A DNA stretch of 64,000 nt, taken from contig CP137683.1 in NCBI GenBank assembly GCA_037976565.1, forward strand, positions 2,080,637-2,144,636, given 5' to 3'. The notes beneath the pieces are model-generated. The model saw only the letters and a list, made by a program, of their open reading frames with translations. It was not told the origin of the DNA and did no database searches. The translations under genes and the position numbers were made by a program. The DNA comes from Mesocentrotus franciscanus (taxonomy: Eukaryota > Echinodermata > Echinoidea > Camarodonta > Strongylocentrotidae). Positions 1 to 11,236 of the stretch are shown in pieces. Within the stretch, counting starts at the first letter, position 1; each line of letters opens with the position of its first letter.

Positions 1-900
1 CTGATTCAGTTAAGAGCAATCCTGAATCTAAGATCACGTTTAAAAAAGGAAAACTTAGAACTCAGACTAACTTCCCTTTATTTTGAACAAAAAACTTAAG
101 CCCAGAGTCGGGTTTAGATATTAGTTAGAATACAGGCCTATAAATCTACAATTATTAACACTATCTCACTCTACGGATTGTAACTCCATAAACCCGGGAC
201 TGCCATATTGTGTTGAGCATTATGTTCCATACACATTGTCCGTGTGGCTAACGTTGACTGTGGCAGGTCACTCTTTGCTGCATTAGCAAAGAGTCTCTTT
301 TGTTCAAATATGTATCTATATCATCATATGACCATGGTATTATTCCTCGTGTATTCCATGTAAGTGTATGCCTTTGTCTTGTTTCTCCTCCTTCCCCTTA
401 GTCCCATCTGGTTGTGCCATTTCTTCTTGTTCTTTTTCTTCCTCTATGTTTATTTTCTGCCTTATTCTTCTTGTGTCTTTAAAATGTATTTTTCCCTTCA
501 TAGTGCATTTTCTTTTCTTTACCCACCTTGATTTTCGTTCCGTTCTTCAGCTTCGTTCTTCTTCTTTTTTCTCCTTTCTCTACAATGTAATGTTTTCTCT
601 TTTGATTTACACCGTCTATAGTCCTGTTTCTCTCAAGGTTAATCAAAATTAGAATATAAGAAAAAACAAAATCGTACTTTCTCTTTTACAGGAAGCGAGC
701 TGCCTACACAGGCCTAGAATGGACCAGAGCGGGCGCACTCTCATTTTGGAAACATATTCACATCAACGGACGACACATTCTCCCCTGTTATCTTACATAT
801 TTCTCCCCTGTTGATGCTAACAACCAACATTGGAAGTATCATCAATACTACCATACCCGACCCTGGTTGTATAATCACGTTTAACAAAAGGACAATTTAG

Positions 901-1384
901 ACTTGGTAACATTGTTCAGATGAGAGATAATGGTGCTAAGGTAGTGACTTCAATGCTAGATGTACAAAACAGACCACTGTTAATGATAAAAATTTGGAAA
1001 AACTGATCTGATCGATTCCTGAATTCTCTCAACTATATGATGACAATTTAATTACATTTTAGGTGATTTTAAATCGTCACAAAGCAATGAATTGGCTCTA
1101 TATACTATTTCAGAAAATCAAGTGTTGAAAGATTTAAACAAAAACATAAAACAGGTCTTATGTCTTATTTTCATGGAAAACGGTTGGGAAAATTCAAAAT
1201 GGTTGGGAGGGTGTCGCACAGTGACGCCTTCAAAGAAAACCATAAATATCTTTGTGGTTTGAGAATCTTTCAGGATTGTTTGCATGCTAGAGGGTTAGTA
1301 AAGTAGAAGGAATATAATAAGTAACATTTCATACAAAAATCACGCAGTTTTTTCATCAACCTTTAACAATGTTACCGAGTCACT
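901..1384. mobile_element. piggyBac-like MITE, copy 1 (left end deleted)
   Basis: Shares its whole length with 7729-8252. The right end reads CAATGTTACCGAGTCACT followed by TTAA. The left end starts at ACTTGGTAACATTG, so the outer bases and left TTAA are missing. Arms B and C have an uninterrupted site here (near 14400 and 29880). The lost stretch lies between two GACTT words, one in the target and one in the element end, which suggests a small deletion between short direct repeats. Non-coding. Assignment to piggyBac rests only on the TTAA target. Confidence 0.7.
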
Positions 1385-1741
1385 TTAAACACGATTTGAA
1401 AAAGAGCCTATCAATACCTCGCGACGGGTTTAAATTTTACTAGAATACAGGCCGTGTGTCCCATTGCATATTCAAGTTTTTTCACCTCGAAGTACCGTTC
1501 AAATGAAAGTGATTTCAAGTTCATAAAAAACACATATTGTAAATATAAAAATCTTGATAATTTCCATTTCTGTCTTTCTTGAAAAGCAAAAAAAAAAAGA
1601 GGCTGAGAACAATGGATTTCTATTGCAAAGATAACTTTTAGGCTGATATTTTTCACATAATAGGTCGGAATAGCATATTGCAGGTATATCAGGAGTAATG
1701 AGTTATGAAGCGTAATTACATCAATTAAATTAAAGCTTATA

Positions 1742-2829
1742 CAGTGCGTCCCAAAAAAAAACTATACACTTTTGAAATGGCTGCCGAATAAAAAAATATA
1801 TAATTCTGGGGGGAAAGTTTTATATGTATGGAAAGCTCATAAACTCAACTTTCATATGACACCAAAAAGTCCGAAAATAATTCATGCTTGGGTGAGCACT
1901 GCTCACTTTTGTAAAGGGTATGAAAATTAGGTTGCGCAGGAATCAGCCTTCCAATTTGTGAGAGGTAACTCCTTTGGAGCTTACACCATTGAGGGTGATA
2001 TGATACATTCATGATTTGCTGAGTGAATTTCATGGTTAATTAAACCAAACTTTTATGCATGAGTGAACAGGAATTGCATTGTTTATTGTAGCATTGTAAC
2101 TTTCCCTGGTAGACTCAGTGGTGTGTTCATGGGAGTCAAGATGGAGTGATGGTACATGTTGTAATTTCCATGTTACAAACTGTTATTTTTTACATAGGGT
2201 TACCCATTAACCTGAATAATAAGTAGCCAACATCTGTGACATTCCTTTTTTCAACAAACCATATTTGAATAATCAATTTACATAATCCCCATCCGGTTAT
2301 TAAGTAAATCAATGAGAGGTTTAACTAATCTTACAATAACTGAAATGTGGGGTGAAGGCTTTTATTCAAAGTCACAGATGTAAAAAGTAACAGTTTGTAA
2401 TATGGAAATTACAACATGTACCATCACCCCATCCTGACTCCCATGAACTCACCACTGAGTTTACCAGGGAAAGTTACAATGCTACAATAAACAATGCAAT
2501 TCCTGTTCACTCATGCATACAAGTTTGGTTTAATAAACCATGAAATTCACTCAGCAAATCATGAATGAATCATATCACCCTCAATTTTTTAAGCTCCAAA
2601 GGATTTACCTCTCACAAATTGGAAGGCTAATTCCTGCGCAACCTATTTTTCATACCCTTTACAAAAGTGAGCAGTGCTCACCCAAGCATGAATTATTTTC
2701 GGACTTTTTGGTGTCATATGAAAGTTGAGTTTATGAGCTTTCCATACATATTAAACTCTTCCCCCAGAATCATATATTTTTTATTCGGCAGCCATTTCAA
2801 AAGTGTATAGTTTTTTTTGGGACGCACTG
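1742..2829. mobile_element. Palindromic Tc1/mariner-like foldback element
   Basis: Terminal repeat CAGTGCGTCCCAAAAAAA at both ends in inverted orientation, flanked by TA on both sides. The whole 1.09 kb is a near-perfect palindrome with arms of about 540 bp meeting near 2285. Each arm encodes a mirrored 62-codon ORF (1845-2033 minus, 2540-2728 plus) differing at only a few positions; this follows from the palindrome and is not a transposase I recognise. Absent from arms B and C at the equivalent site, so the insertion is younger than the arm duplication. A related solo end lies near 26380. Confidence 0.8.
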
Positions 2830-3144
2830 TATATATATGTATTTCTAATCAAATTATATTACCAAGTGTATTTGATAACTTAATTTTTTGTTTATGTTTT
2901 AATTTAAATTGAGCTCTTAAGTTCACAAAGAAAGAAAATGTCAAAATCGAAAGAAAAAAGTCAAGAATAGAAAAAGACAATTTTTTCTAAAGAAACATCT
3001 TGAAACTTTAGACATTAATTCTTTATGTATCTAATTTAATATTGTACGTAATGCAGTTTATCATACTATCAATTTCTAAGAAATAGAAATGAATTTATGC
3101 CTTTTATCTATTATTGCATTATATTTTTTGAAAATTACATAATA

Positions 3145-3405
3145 CACCCTTTCACGGTTACAAGAGTGCGCATGCCCAGACATGGGCGCCATCTTAAATT
3201 ACGAGTAAACAAAGTTGTTTACTCGTAATGTAATCATGTTTATTCATGAACAGCCAGCCTAGCACCTGCATACGCGTACGCTACCTCAATTATGATGTGA
3301 GCGCGCAGCGCAGGCAGTGACGCAACAATACATGCGCATCTGAAAACATTGATGACGCAACGTTTACTCGCAAATTAAAATGGCGCCCTTAACCGTGAAA
3401 GGGTG
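3145..3405. mobile_element. MITE with CACCCTTTCACGGTTA termini
   Basis: 261 bp bounded by CACCCTTTCACGGTTA and its inverse, flanked by TA. Internally it holds a short hairpin around 'acgagtaaacaaagttgtttactcgt' (positions 3200-3225) and G+C-rich 'gcgcatgc' stretches unlike the AT-rich surroundings. Arms B and C lack it: their sequence runs straight through the target. Non-autonomous, non-coding. Confidence 0.8.
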
Positions 3406-3653
3406 TATTTTATTACATTAATGTACATTAATATTTTGGCATCTAACAGTTGGGTCACATGTAAAGAGGTACATATATTGTATTTGAATTTGCATTACTT
3501 GTGTGATGTGTTGTAAATGTAATTGTCATAATTTGTTTGCAATTTTAGCAAATTTTTTACATATTTATGAATTAATGCACGGGAAGAAAAGTAATAAAAA
3601 ACAGACAACACAACTATACTGAATATGTAGTAAAGAAAGAAAGAGAAATGCAG

Positions 3654-4793
3654 CATATGAAAAACTTTCGTTCATCTGCTCCGCACGCATCGCACCGTGA
3701 GCTACAACACGTGAAATTCCTTACCATTTCATGCATTACCTACACTAAATCACAGCAATAGCCTAACTGAACCCACTTTTAATACCATCTCGGCCTGAAT
3801 TTTAAAGTTCAATGTTTTCTCTTTAAGATGATATAAATTAGAAATAATTTCATTCGTGGGGAAAGGTTGCACTTTTTTTAAAATGTTCAAAAAAACCTTT
3901 CACGACACTTTCTCTATGGAGGTCAACGGATTTTCGCCCAAAATCCGTCAACTCTCCATACTTATCTTGGCTGTAGAACTGATTCGATGGCCGAATCGCA
4001 CCATCTCGCATATCAAATTAAAGCAGAGAGTTTAACGATTCCAGTAATGTATCATTCATTTTGATTGGATAAGAGGAAAAGGTTGCACTTTTGCATCCAA
4101 TGATTTGCTGTCTCTCATGTATGCTCCTTTTTGCGCAAGAGCATGACATATGCCACACTACACGAGTTCCATAGACGTACACATTAGCGTGCGAACATTT
4201 GCGTTGCATGTGATTTGAAACAGCATGTCTCCTCTCGGAATGTTCTTCGAACCTGTCCATTTTGTGTAGTTATTTCTATCAATATGTGAGTTTTAACCTT
4301 AAATATAGAAAGAAGAAGACATGTAGACTGTAGTAATGATAATTAAATGGTGATACATCATGGACTTGTTGTGTAATTTGCCAGTGACCATGAAGAAACA
4401 CAAAGGATTTTGTAAAATTGTTCGTCGTAAACTTCAGACCCTGAGAGAGGAATGTTCCATTTGATTGTGGGGTTAAATATATAATTAGTGAACTCCTTGA
4501 TATTGAATTATCGATATGAATTCAATCTTCAACAGTTTTAAAGTCTTGTTATTGTTTTTGTGTCGTCTTAGAATTTCATTAAAAGACATAAACATGCAAA
4601 TGAAATCGTCCTTGTTTTATGTTCATGTTATGAACAAGACCCATTCTCCTATTTTGTCATAATGGACGCACCCAGCGATCTGTGTTACGCGCCAGTGCAC
4701 ACTGCGGGACTTGGTGCGAAGCTCTGTGCAGAGTTGACCGAGCCGGTGAGCAATCCATTTTATGAACGAATTCGCCCCAAAGTTTTCCATATG
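3654..4793. mobile_element. 1.14-kb insertion with CATATG(A/G)AAAACTTT termini
   Basis: Arms B and C read 'gagaaatgca' directly into 'agatatgaag/acag', whereas arm A is interrupted by 1140 bp whose ends are inverted copies of CATATG[A/G]AAAACTTT. It contains a hairpin at about 3907-3961 (CAACGGATTTT / AAAATCCGT) and two minus-strand ORFs of 80 and 67 codons that I do not recognise. No target duplication could be fixed. Superfamily unknown. Confidence 0.65.
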
Positions 4794-5274
4794 AAGATAT
4801 GAAGTTGCATCACATAATTGAAGCAACCCGGAGGTTACAAAATTGAGAGTTGTAGAATTCTACTCTCACATCTTGCACCCTTAAAGGTGCACATTTTCAC
4901 CTTTTGAGATTTAATGCTACACCTGGCTTGTTTTATACCCGCTGCACACAGGGTGTCATTTTGATTGCGTTATAACCTGCGGTAAAGCGTACGTCAGTTT
5001 TGTTTGCATTATCTTGAGTAAAATCACTCTCACATAGCGCGTAATGTGCTGCGTCAGTCAATGGCGCAGTCCTACGTCAGTTAAATGACGATACAGACCT
5101 AAACCACTCTTCGGGTCAAGGGTGCAAGTTTTCACAAATGAGAGGTGCACATAAATTATGGAGCCTATTCAGGGATGATGTTTTTCTACAGTTTTGGCAC
5201 CTTTTATTTCTGGTTTATGGTGATTATTAGGCATTTATACACACGCTGTTGCTTAATATACTTGTGATTTATCA

Positions 5275-5515
5275 ATGGCGTAACAAAAGGAATGAGGGGG
5301 CACAGCCCCCGTAAAGAAAACTGTGCCCCTATAATTGTGTTTCTATGCTCCCTTTTAAATCTTAGAACCCCCAAAGCGCCAGAAAAATTTTAATCTTCTA
5401 TTGGGTTTATTTTGTTGCTTGTGTTTGTTTGTTTGCTTAAATTGACAGAGAGGTTTTTGGAGATTTCCTCTCCCCTCCCCTATTTCAATAACTTCTAGAT
5501 CCGCCACTGGTTGAT
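5275..5515 (-). mobile_element. hAT-like relic inside arm A
   Basis: Ends read CAATGGCG... and ...CGCCACTG with a TGATTTAT-type 8-bp repeat on both flanks, the hAT pattern. The same relic sits at 12624-12854 in arm B and 27214-27617 in arm C, so it inserted before the arms multiplied. Non-coding. Confidence 0.6.
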
Positions 5516-6550
5516 TTATAATCGTCCTTAATTCTTTGCTGATACCTGGTGAACTTGTGACTCATTTTTCAATTATTGTTAATGATTTGTTTTTTATTTA
5601 ATTTTATTTCTGCATTTGTTATCAAATACAATAACTGAATAACAAAGAACAAATAAACGTAAGGTATAATACAACATATTCAAATAGTAGTAACTTCATG
5701 TCAAAATGTTATTTACATATATTCATATAATGAAGAACTATATATTTCTATAACATATTTATATAACTTTAAAGTATGAAAAAGCTCTCTAGACCGCAAT
5801 CATAAGCGATGCTGTACTAGGATATGGCGGCCTCAAAAGAAAAATCTTTACGTGAAATTTAAAATGAAAATGTGTTCATACGACCTTTGTGTATGATTTT
5901 GCATGTGAGTGTATTGAGTGAGTGTAGTTTGTGTGCGTGTGTGTGCGTGGTTGTGCGTGTGCGTGTGTTTGTGTGTGTATAAATATATATTTATGTATAT
6001 ATCATAACACACATACGCACACATCTACAACTACACCTTAACCCGCTCAGTTCTGAAATTATAGTGCACACTCTTTATGTCGGTTACTTTCTCTGCAGAA
6101 TATTTGTATGCACCCGTTTGTCCGGACCCGAACTTCTATACACTTTTACTTCGTACGTGTTTGGTAGCAAGAGGTTATACGTTTATAGATTTCTAAAATA
6201 AAATCAAAGCAAATGCAACCATCCTACAGAAAAAAATGTTGGAATATCCTAATTAAAGGCTTGAAAGTCATGTTGATAAGAATAAGAAACTGAGGGGGAG
6301 GGTTCCGTTCTCCAATTATGGTCTTCGCGTTTTGTTATCTTTCTTCCCGTTCTTTATTGCATGTAAGTGAAAAGCAAGTGGAGTGAAACAATTCGATACG
6401 CGTAACTTTTATCGTTGTTTTAGCACCATTACAAGAAACAGAAATGTTTACGATTACGTCATTTCAAAAGAAAAAAAAGTGTAAAGAAATCCACCTCAAT
6501 TTACTGCGTCATATATAATTGTCGAGCCTTTTCCTTATCTGCTACCTCAG

Positions 6551-6794
6551 TTTTCCATGTATAGGATTGCCATGTGTACCAAGATTACCATGCTAGATGT
6601 CTTGATTGCACACCACGAGATTGGTCATATCTATTCCTAGATGCAATACAAAGACCAACCCACCGCCTATCGAGGCGGCGCCCATTTGGCCTTCCACGTC
6701 ATTTAGGAGCGCTCAAAACAAAAAGTACCATAGCGCTTACACAATTAGAGAATATAAAGAGAAATATGAATCCCATTAAGTCACTGTCAGTGAG
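6551..6794 (+). pseudogene. ACE pseudogene exon 1: zinc-binding HEXXH exon
   Basis: Follows a 'gctacctcag' acceptor and ends at a 'gag|gtaaaa' donor. The frame from 6557 reads MYRIAMCTKITMLDVLIAHH then EIGHIYS, a TAG stop, and MQYKDQPTAYRGGAHLAFHV. The HEXXH zinc motif is present as HEIGH, but the stop falls where the family has an aromatic or hydrophobic residue. Shortly after, the frame meets a second TAG where the family has the downstream zinc-ligand region (FHEAIGD), apparently because of a 1-2 base indel. The remainder (ALKTKSTIALTQLE) may match the post-zinc helix. Confidence 0.85.
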
Positions 6795-7202
6795 GTAAAA
6801 AGTTTGTGTGTTTATTTGGAGATTTCCATCAAGATATTCAGGTGCCATATAATTTGATATGTACACCATGTCAAGTGAGAGCGATTTTTCGTGAATACCT
6901 TTTGGTTGCCCTTTGGAAATGAATCCTTTCCCTTGTGTATCGTAGAATGTACCGCGAATGCGTTAATAAATAATTTTCATGAACACGTATGCAGCAGCCG
7001 TCTAAGTGGGTTTTAGGGTTTTCTATAAATGGCCTTTATCTGCACATTCATGTAAATTATCCTTTTGAGTGTGTAAACTACGCAACTACGATTGTTCATT
7101 TCAAGGAATGCAACATTGTACACGATTCAACAATGTTTGGACGCATGATTGTTATCAAGAAATATCATTTTGAAATAATATGAAGTCTGAACTGTAAATC
7201 CT

Positions 7203-7447
7203 TGACTCTTGGTCTTCCTTTCTTCTTCTTCTTTTCTTCTTCTTCTTTTTTCTTCTTCTTCTTCTTCTTTAACTTTTCTTCTCTTCTTCTTCTTCTTCTT
7301 TAACTTCTTCTTCTCTTCTTCTTCTCTTCTTCTTCTTCTTCTTTAACTTCTTCTTTTCTTCTTCTTCTTCTTCTTCTTCTTCTTCTTCTTCTTCTTCTTC
7401 TTCTTTTTCTTCTTCCTCTTCCTCTTCCTCTTCTTCTCCTTCTTTAC
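7203..7447 (+). repeat. CTT/TTC polypyrimidine microsatellite
   Basis: Long run of CTT units with short 'taac' interruptions. The poly-Glu/Lys ORF on the opposite strand is a by-product. It lies between ACE exons 1 and 2 and may have replaced the exon 2 acceptor. Confidence 0.97.
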
Positions 7448-7470
7448 TCCCCCTACTTTTCTTCACATAA

Positions 7471-7613
7471 TCTGACATCAATTTTCTATTGAGGACGAGT
7501 CTGATGACGATAGCTAGCTTGCCGTTCAGTCTTTGTTAATCTCAGTGGAAATGGGATTTGATGCGAGGTGAATACCATGTCAAAGACTCCATGGATGTCT
7601 GGTGGCGAATGGA
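7471..7613 (+). pseudogene. ACE pseudogene exon 2
   Basis: Frame from 7471 reads SDINFLLRTSLMTIASLPFS, LC, stop (TAA 7537-7539), SQWKWDLMRGEYHVKDSMDV, WWRM. Spacing to the family's DINFLMKMAL...LPFGYL.DQWRW...WW pattern is exact. The upstream acceptor is not visible; a long CTT microsatellite lies just before and an in-frame TAA precedes at 7468. The donor is 'ga|gtagga', giving a phase that fits the next exon. Confidence 0.8.
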
Positions 7614-7728
7614 GTAGGATTACTTTACTTTATTCAGAATATTCATTATAAAGCAAATTGTCAATTGGACAATAAAAATGAAATTGTATGACTCGAATTG
7701 AATTGAATGATGATAATGATAGTGTTAA

Positions 7729-8252
7729 AGGGACTTGGTAACATTGTTCAGATGAGAGAAAATGGTGCTGAGGTAGTGACTTCAATGCTAGATGTAAAAT
7801 TAAAGATAATATGAAAGTTTGAGTGTAAACAGACCATTATTAACGATAAAAATTGGGGAAAACTGATCTGATCGATTCCTTAATTCTTCCAACTATGTTT
7901 TTACAATTTAATTACATTTTAGGTGAATGTAAATCGTAACAAAGCTATGAATTGGCTCAATATATCATTCCAGACATTTAAGTGTTGAAAGATTTTAAAA
8001 ATCCTGTCTTATGTCTTATTTTCATGGAAAAACGGTTGGGAAAATTCAAATATGGTTGGGAGAATTTACTGTTAGAAGGTGTTGACCAGTGACGCCTTCA
8101 AAGAAAACCATAAATATCTTTGTGATTTGAGAATTTTTTCAGGATTTTTCGCATGCTAGAGGGTTAGTACAGTAGAAGGAATATAATAAGTAACATTTCA
8201 TACAAAAATTACGCATTTTTTCATCAACCTTCAACAATGTTACCGAGTCACT
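7729..8252. mobile_element. piggyBac-like MITE, copy 2 (complete)
   Basis: 524 bp, flanked by TTAA at 7725-7728 and 8253-8256. Ends AGGGACTTGGTAACATTG and CAATGTTACCGAGTCACT are inverted repeats with 2 mismatches. The interior matches 901-1384 throughout. Inserted in an intron of the ACE pseudogene. Non-coding. Confidence 0.8.
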
Positions 8253-8256
8253 TTAA

Positions 8257-8455
8257 TAGTAATAATAATGATGATAATAATAATAATAATATTTAAAAAA
8301 CAATAATAAGGATTATAATGATATATAATAATAATTACACTAATTATAAAGATGATAATAATAATGGTAATAATAATATTAATACAACGAAAAGTATAGT
8401 TATAATAATAATAAAATAATAATAATAATGATAATAATAAAAATAATAATAGCAT
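8257..8455. repeat. ATA/ATAATA microsatellite
   Basis: About 200 bp of degenerate TAA/ATA units directly after the TTAA-flanked MITE. Confidence 0.95.
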
Positions 8456-8650
8456 CGATTGTCAATAATTCGATGGTTTCAAATAAAATATAAACACTTC
8501 GCTTTGGTAGCTTATTATGGGCAATGGGGGCAATTTCTCCCATTTAGAGATTTTGTGGGAATATATATAACATTTTGTGGGCATATTCAACACACTGTCA
8601 TGAAATGCCCCAGTCCATTCATGGCATAAGTGCCGCAGCTGGGACTCGAA

Positions 8651-8755
8651 GCGAGAAGTGATCCACAGTCCGGTGACATACCTCGAACCGAGAAGTGATC
8701 CACAGTCCGGTGACATACATCGAACCGAGAAGTGATCCACGGTCCGGTGACATAC
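8651..8755. repeat. Three-copy 37-bp tandem repeat
   Basis: The unit 'gaaccgagaagtgatccaca' followed by 'gtccggtgacatacatc' occurs three times, nearly identical. Overlapping ORFs on the minus strand simply translate it. No function inferred. Confidence 0.9.
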
Positions 8756-8937
8756 ATGTTTTCCATGATGTTTAGTAGACCAGCGTTTTTCACCTTTTTT
8801 TTAAATCGCGGTACCCTTTTAAGAAATAAACAGTTTCGCGTCACCCCAATCCAAAATTCATTTACAGAAGATTCGTGTTTTTTTGGCATCACTCTCGTTC
8901 GTCAAGTGTCATGTATACATGGGAAATTTTGTTTGTA

Positions 8938-9326
8938 AATTTCCCGAGCGAGCGAAGCGAGCGAGCAAAAAAAATAACACATTGAATATGTTAAAATTGT
9001 CAATGTACATGTATCATCAACGCACTATTTAAAATGTAGAATTAAGTGTGCGGGCACCTTGCTGCCGAATAAATGAAATAAAATACGAAAACCATTATAT
9101 GCGGTCACCTTGATGCACGAATATGAGGACATTCGGGCATCTCATTATTTATCCTGTTTATCCTGTTTATAAATTTTGTGAACGAGTGCAACTAACGAGC
9201 GTGGTAAAAAATGTAATTTCGATGTTATATTCGGGCACCTCGCTGTCATATATGGACGTATTCAGGCACTTCGCTGCCTGAATTTACCATGTTTCTAAAA
9301 AGTTGCGAGCAAGCAAAGCGAGCGAG
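8938..9326. repeat. Degenerate repeat with gcgagcgaagcgagcgag borders
   Basis: Starts with 'gagcgagcgaagcgagcgag' and ends with a related 'gcgagcaagcaaagcgagcg'. Between them 'gggcacctcgctg' and variants recur (about 9050, 9106, 9137, 9233, 9265). Non-coding; the 121-codon ORF nearby has no recognisable content. Confidence 0.6.
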
Positions 9327-9893
9327 GAAGAAAGACACTATTATCTTTGGAAATTGCAATTTCCTCATGAAATCACGCACTCTAGCGGTTTTCAATATTT
9401 GGCTTCAACGAAATCGACGCTATCCCAAAATAAGATATGTATATATATATATATTTGTTTGAATAAACTCGCGACACCCCTGGAGATGTCTTGCGGCACC
9501 ACGGTTGAAAGAAACGCTGTACTAGACCACTACACCTCTTCATCCTTCTTTTTCCTTTTTGTCTTAATTCATAGAACACGGTCGCAACTATATATTTTCG
9601 AAAAATCAACTTGGGAGGCAATTTCAGTACCCTATACATCCTATATGAATCATGATCGGATTACGTAATTTGTCATCGTAATGTTCGCACATTTCAAAAG
9701 ATGGCCTTATGTTGTTTATTCTAAGTAGTTGCGATCATGTTAAAGCTGTCTCTTTATTGTTTTTATTCATCTACTTAATCTTATATTGATGCAAATGTGT
9801 CAATGATATTTAACGATAAATCATCATTAACTTAGAGCTCACTGTTTATTTCTCATTTTCTTGTTTACATCATATTAATCTCTCATTTCTCAG

Positions 9894-9992
9894 GAATGAG
9901 CTAGCTGGTGTAGAACCACCCGTAGAGAGAACTGAGAAGGATTTCGATCGTGGAGCCATGTACCATTACGTCATTGATTATCCTTATATTGG
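9894..9992 (+). pseudogene. ACE pseudogene exon 3
   Basis: Acceptor 'ttctcag' and donor 'gg|gtaaat' are intact. The frame is open: NELAGVEPPVERTEKDFDRG then AMYHYVIDYPYI, matching the family's YQG..PPV.RT..DFD.GAK(Y/F)H....PYI block. This is the only one of the four exons without a stop. Confidence 0.88.
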
Positions 9993-10379
9993 GTAAATAT
10001 CATTTCTTATTCACACCGTCAAACCGATTCAACTCTCATGGCACTCAATTATCCTCAATTTCCTCAATGTTACCACTAAAGTAGAATTGTTGTATTATAT
10101 ATATTTGTTTATGTTCGTTCAAGTTTCATTTCATTTTCTGGACCCCAAGAGAGAAAAGGTTTGTCAAGTAAATAAAGCTGATTGGGCTATCGAGCCATCA
10201 CTATAATCTTTATGTTATAGGTCCTTTTTTATTTTGTATGTATTGCTTTTATATTGTGATTTGGTAAATAGATACCATTCCATACACTGGTTTCAATGAT
10301 TAAACCCGAAACGATTCTTGAACAGTCATAATTATGAACGCAAAATGGCACACTTTGTTGGCGACAATGTAGACAATAG

Positions 10380-10870
10380 GTAAAAGGGGGAACTTATCAA
10401 AGGGCAGTTATATGTAAAGGAAAAAGGAAACTTATCATATATGAAATGACACCAAGAAAGAAAAAAGGGGAAAAGGGGCACTTATCAGAAGAGACAATGG
10501 CACTTATTAAAAAGGAAAACGGGCACGCGTCAAAGTAAAAGGGACACTTTACAGAGGCGAAAAGGTGTATTTTTGAGAGAGGGGAAGGAACATTTATTAC
10601 AAAAGGAAAAGGGCACTTATCAGAAGGAAAGATGACACTTATTAAAAAGAAAATGGGCACGTATCAAAGTAAAATGGTCTCTTTTTAGATGTGAAAAGGG
10701 GCACTCATTAGAGGTGAAAAGGGGCTCTAATAAATTCGGTAAAGTAACTCTTATTACAAAATAAAAGGGGCACTCGTCAAAGTAAAGAGGGCACTTATCA
10801 GAAAGGAAAAAAAAGGGGCACTTATCTTAATTAAAAGGGGCGGTTTTCCAACGAAAAGGGGGTACTTCAA
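10380..10870 (+). repeat. Purine-rich minisatellite (aaaaggggcacttatcag units)
   Basis: About fifteen degenerate units of 25-45 bp built on AAAAGGGGCACTTATCA(GA). The top strand is about 80% purine. Lies in the intron between ACE pseudogene exons 3 and 4. Confidence 0.9.
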
Positions 10871-11064
10871 GATGCTTGAAAAGTGTGGGGGAGGGGAGCA
10901 CTGCTCTGAATGATGTGAATCTGCGTACTGAAGGTATCTATCAGTTTTCGATCAGCAGAAGATGCCGTGTTGGGCGATCGATAATTGTTACAATGAGAAG
11001 CCCTTGCTGCTTGGATACGAGGTGACAGCTGCCCGAATAGTGGAAGTTTATAATATTTTCTTTC

Positions 11065-11122
11065 TCTCAATCTCTCTCTCTCTCTCTCTCTCTTTCTATC
11101 TCTTTTTTCTTCTTTCTCTCAG
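11065..11122. repeat. TC microsatellite
   Basis: TCTCTC tract with minor interruptions. Confidence 0.95.
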
Positions 11123-11236
11123 TCTCTCTATCGCTTGGTATATATATCTCTTACCATACTAACCAACTATCTCCATCCCTCTGTCCATCTCCTGTCACTC
11201 TGAATAGCCCAATCTAACTTCTTTATATTTTCGCAG

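Larger units (their letters stand above)
1..5985 (-). repeat. Large dispersed repeat arm A (inverted relative to arms B and C)
   Basis: Read on the minus strand this matches 12567-15490 and 26745-30985 block by block. Shared landmarks include the terminal segment with 'taagatcacgtttaac', a 'gcgaggtattaatagg' block, a polypyrimidine 'tttctctttctt' block, the TGCACC/GTGCAC segment and a terminal TG/CA microsatellite (about 5890-5985 here, 26745-26840 in C). No coding potential is evident; ORFs here (for example 368-652) are low-complexity Phe/Ser-rich and not conserved between copies. The arm is lengthened by four insertions listed separately. The window starts inside or at the edge of this arm, so its left limit is unknown. 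Confidence 0.85.

Noticed and set aside
1845..2728. Mirrored 62-codon ORFs as a real protein pair
   Set aside because: They are consequences of the palindrome and do not resemble a transposase.
7269..7481. Poly-Glu/Lys ORF on the minus strand
   Set aside because: Translation of a CTT microsatellite; no flanking coding signal.
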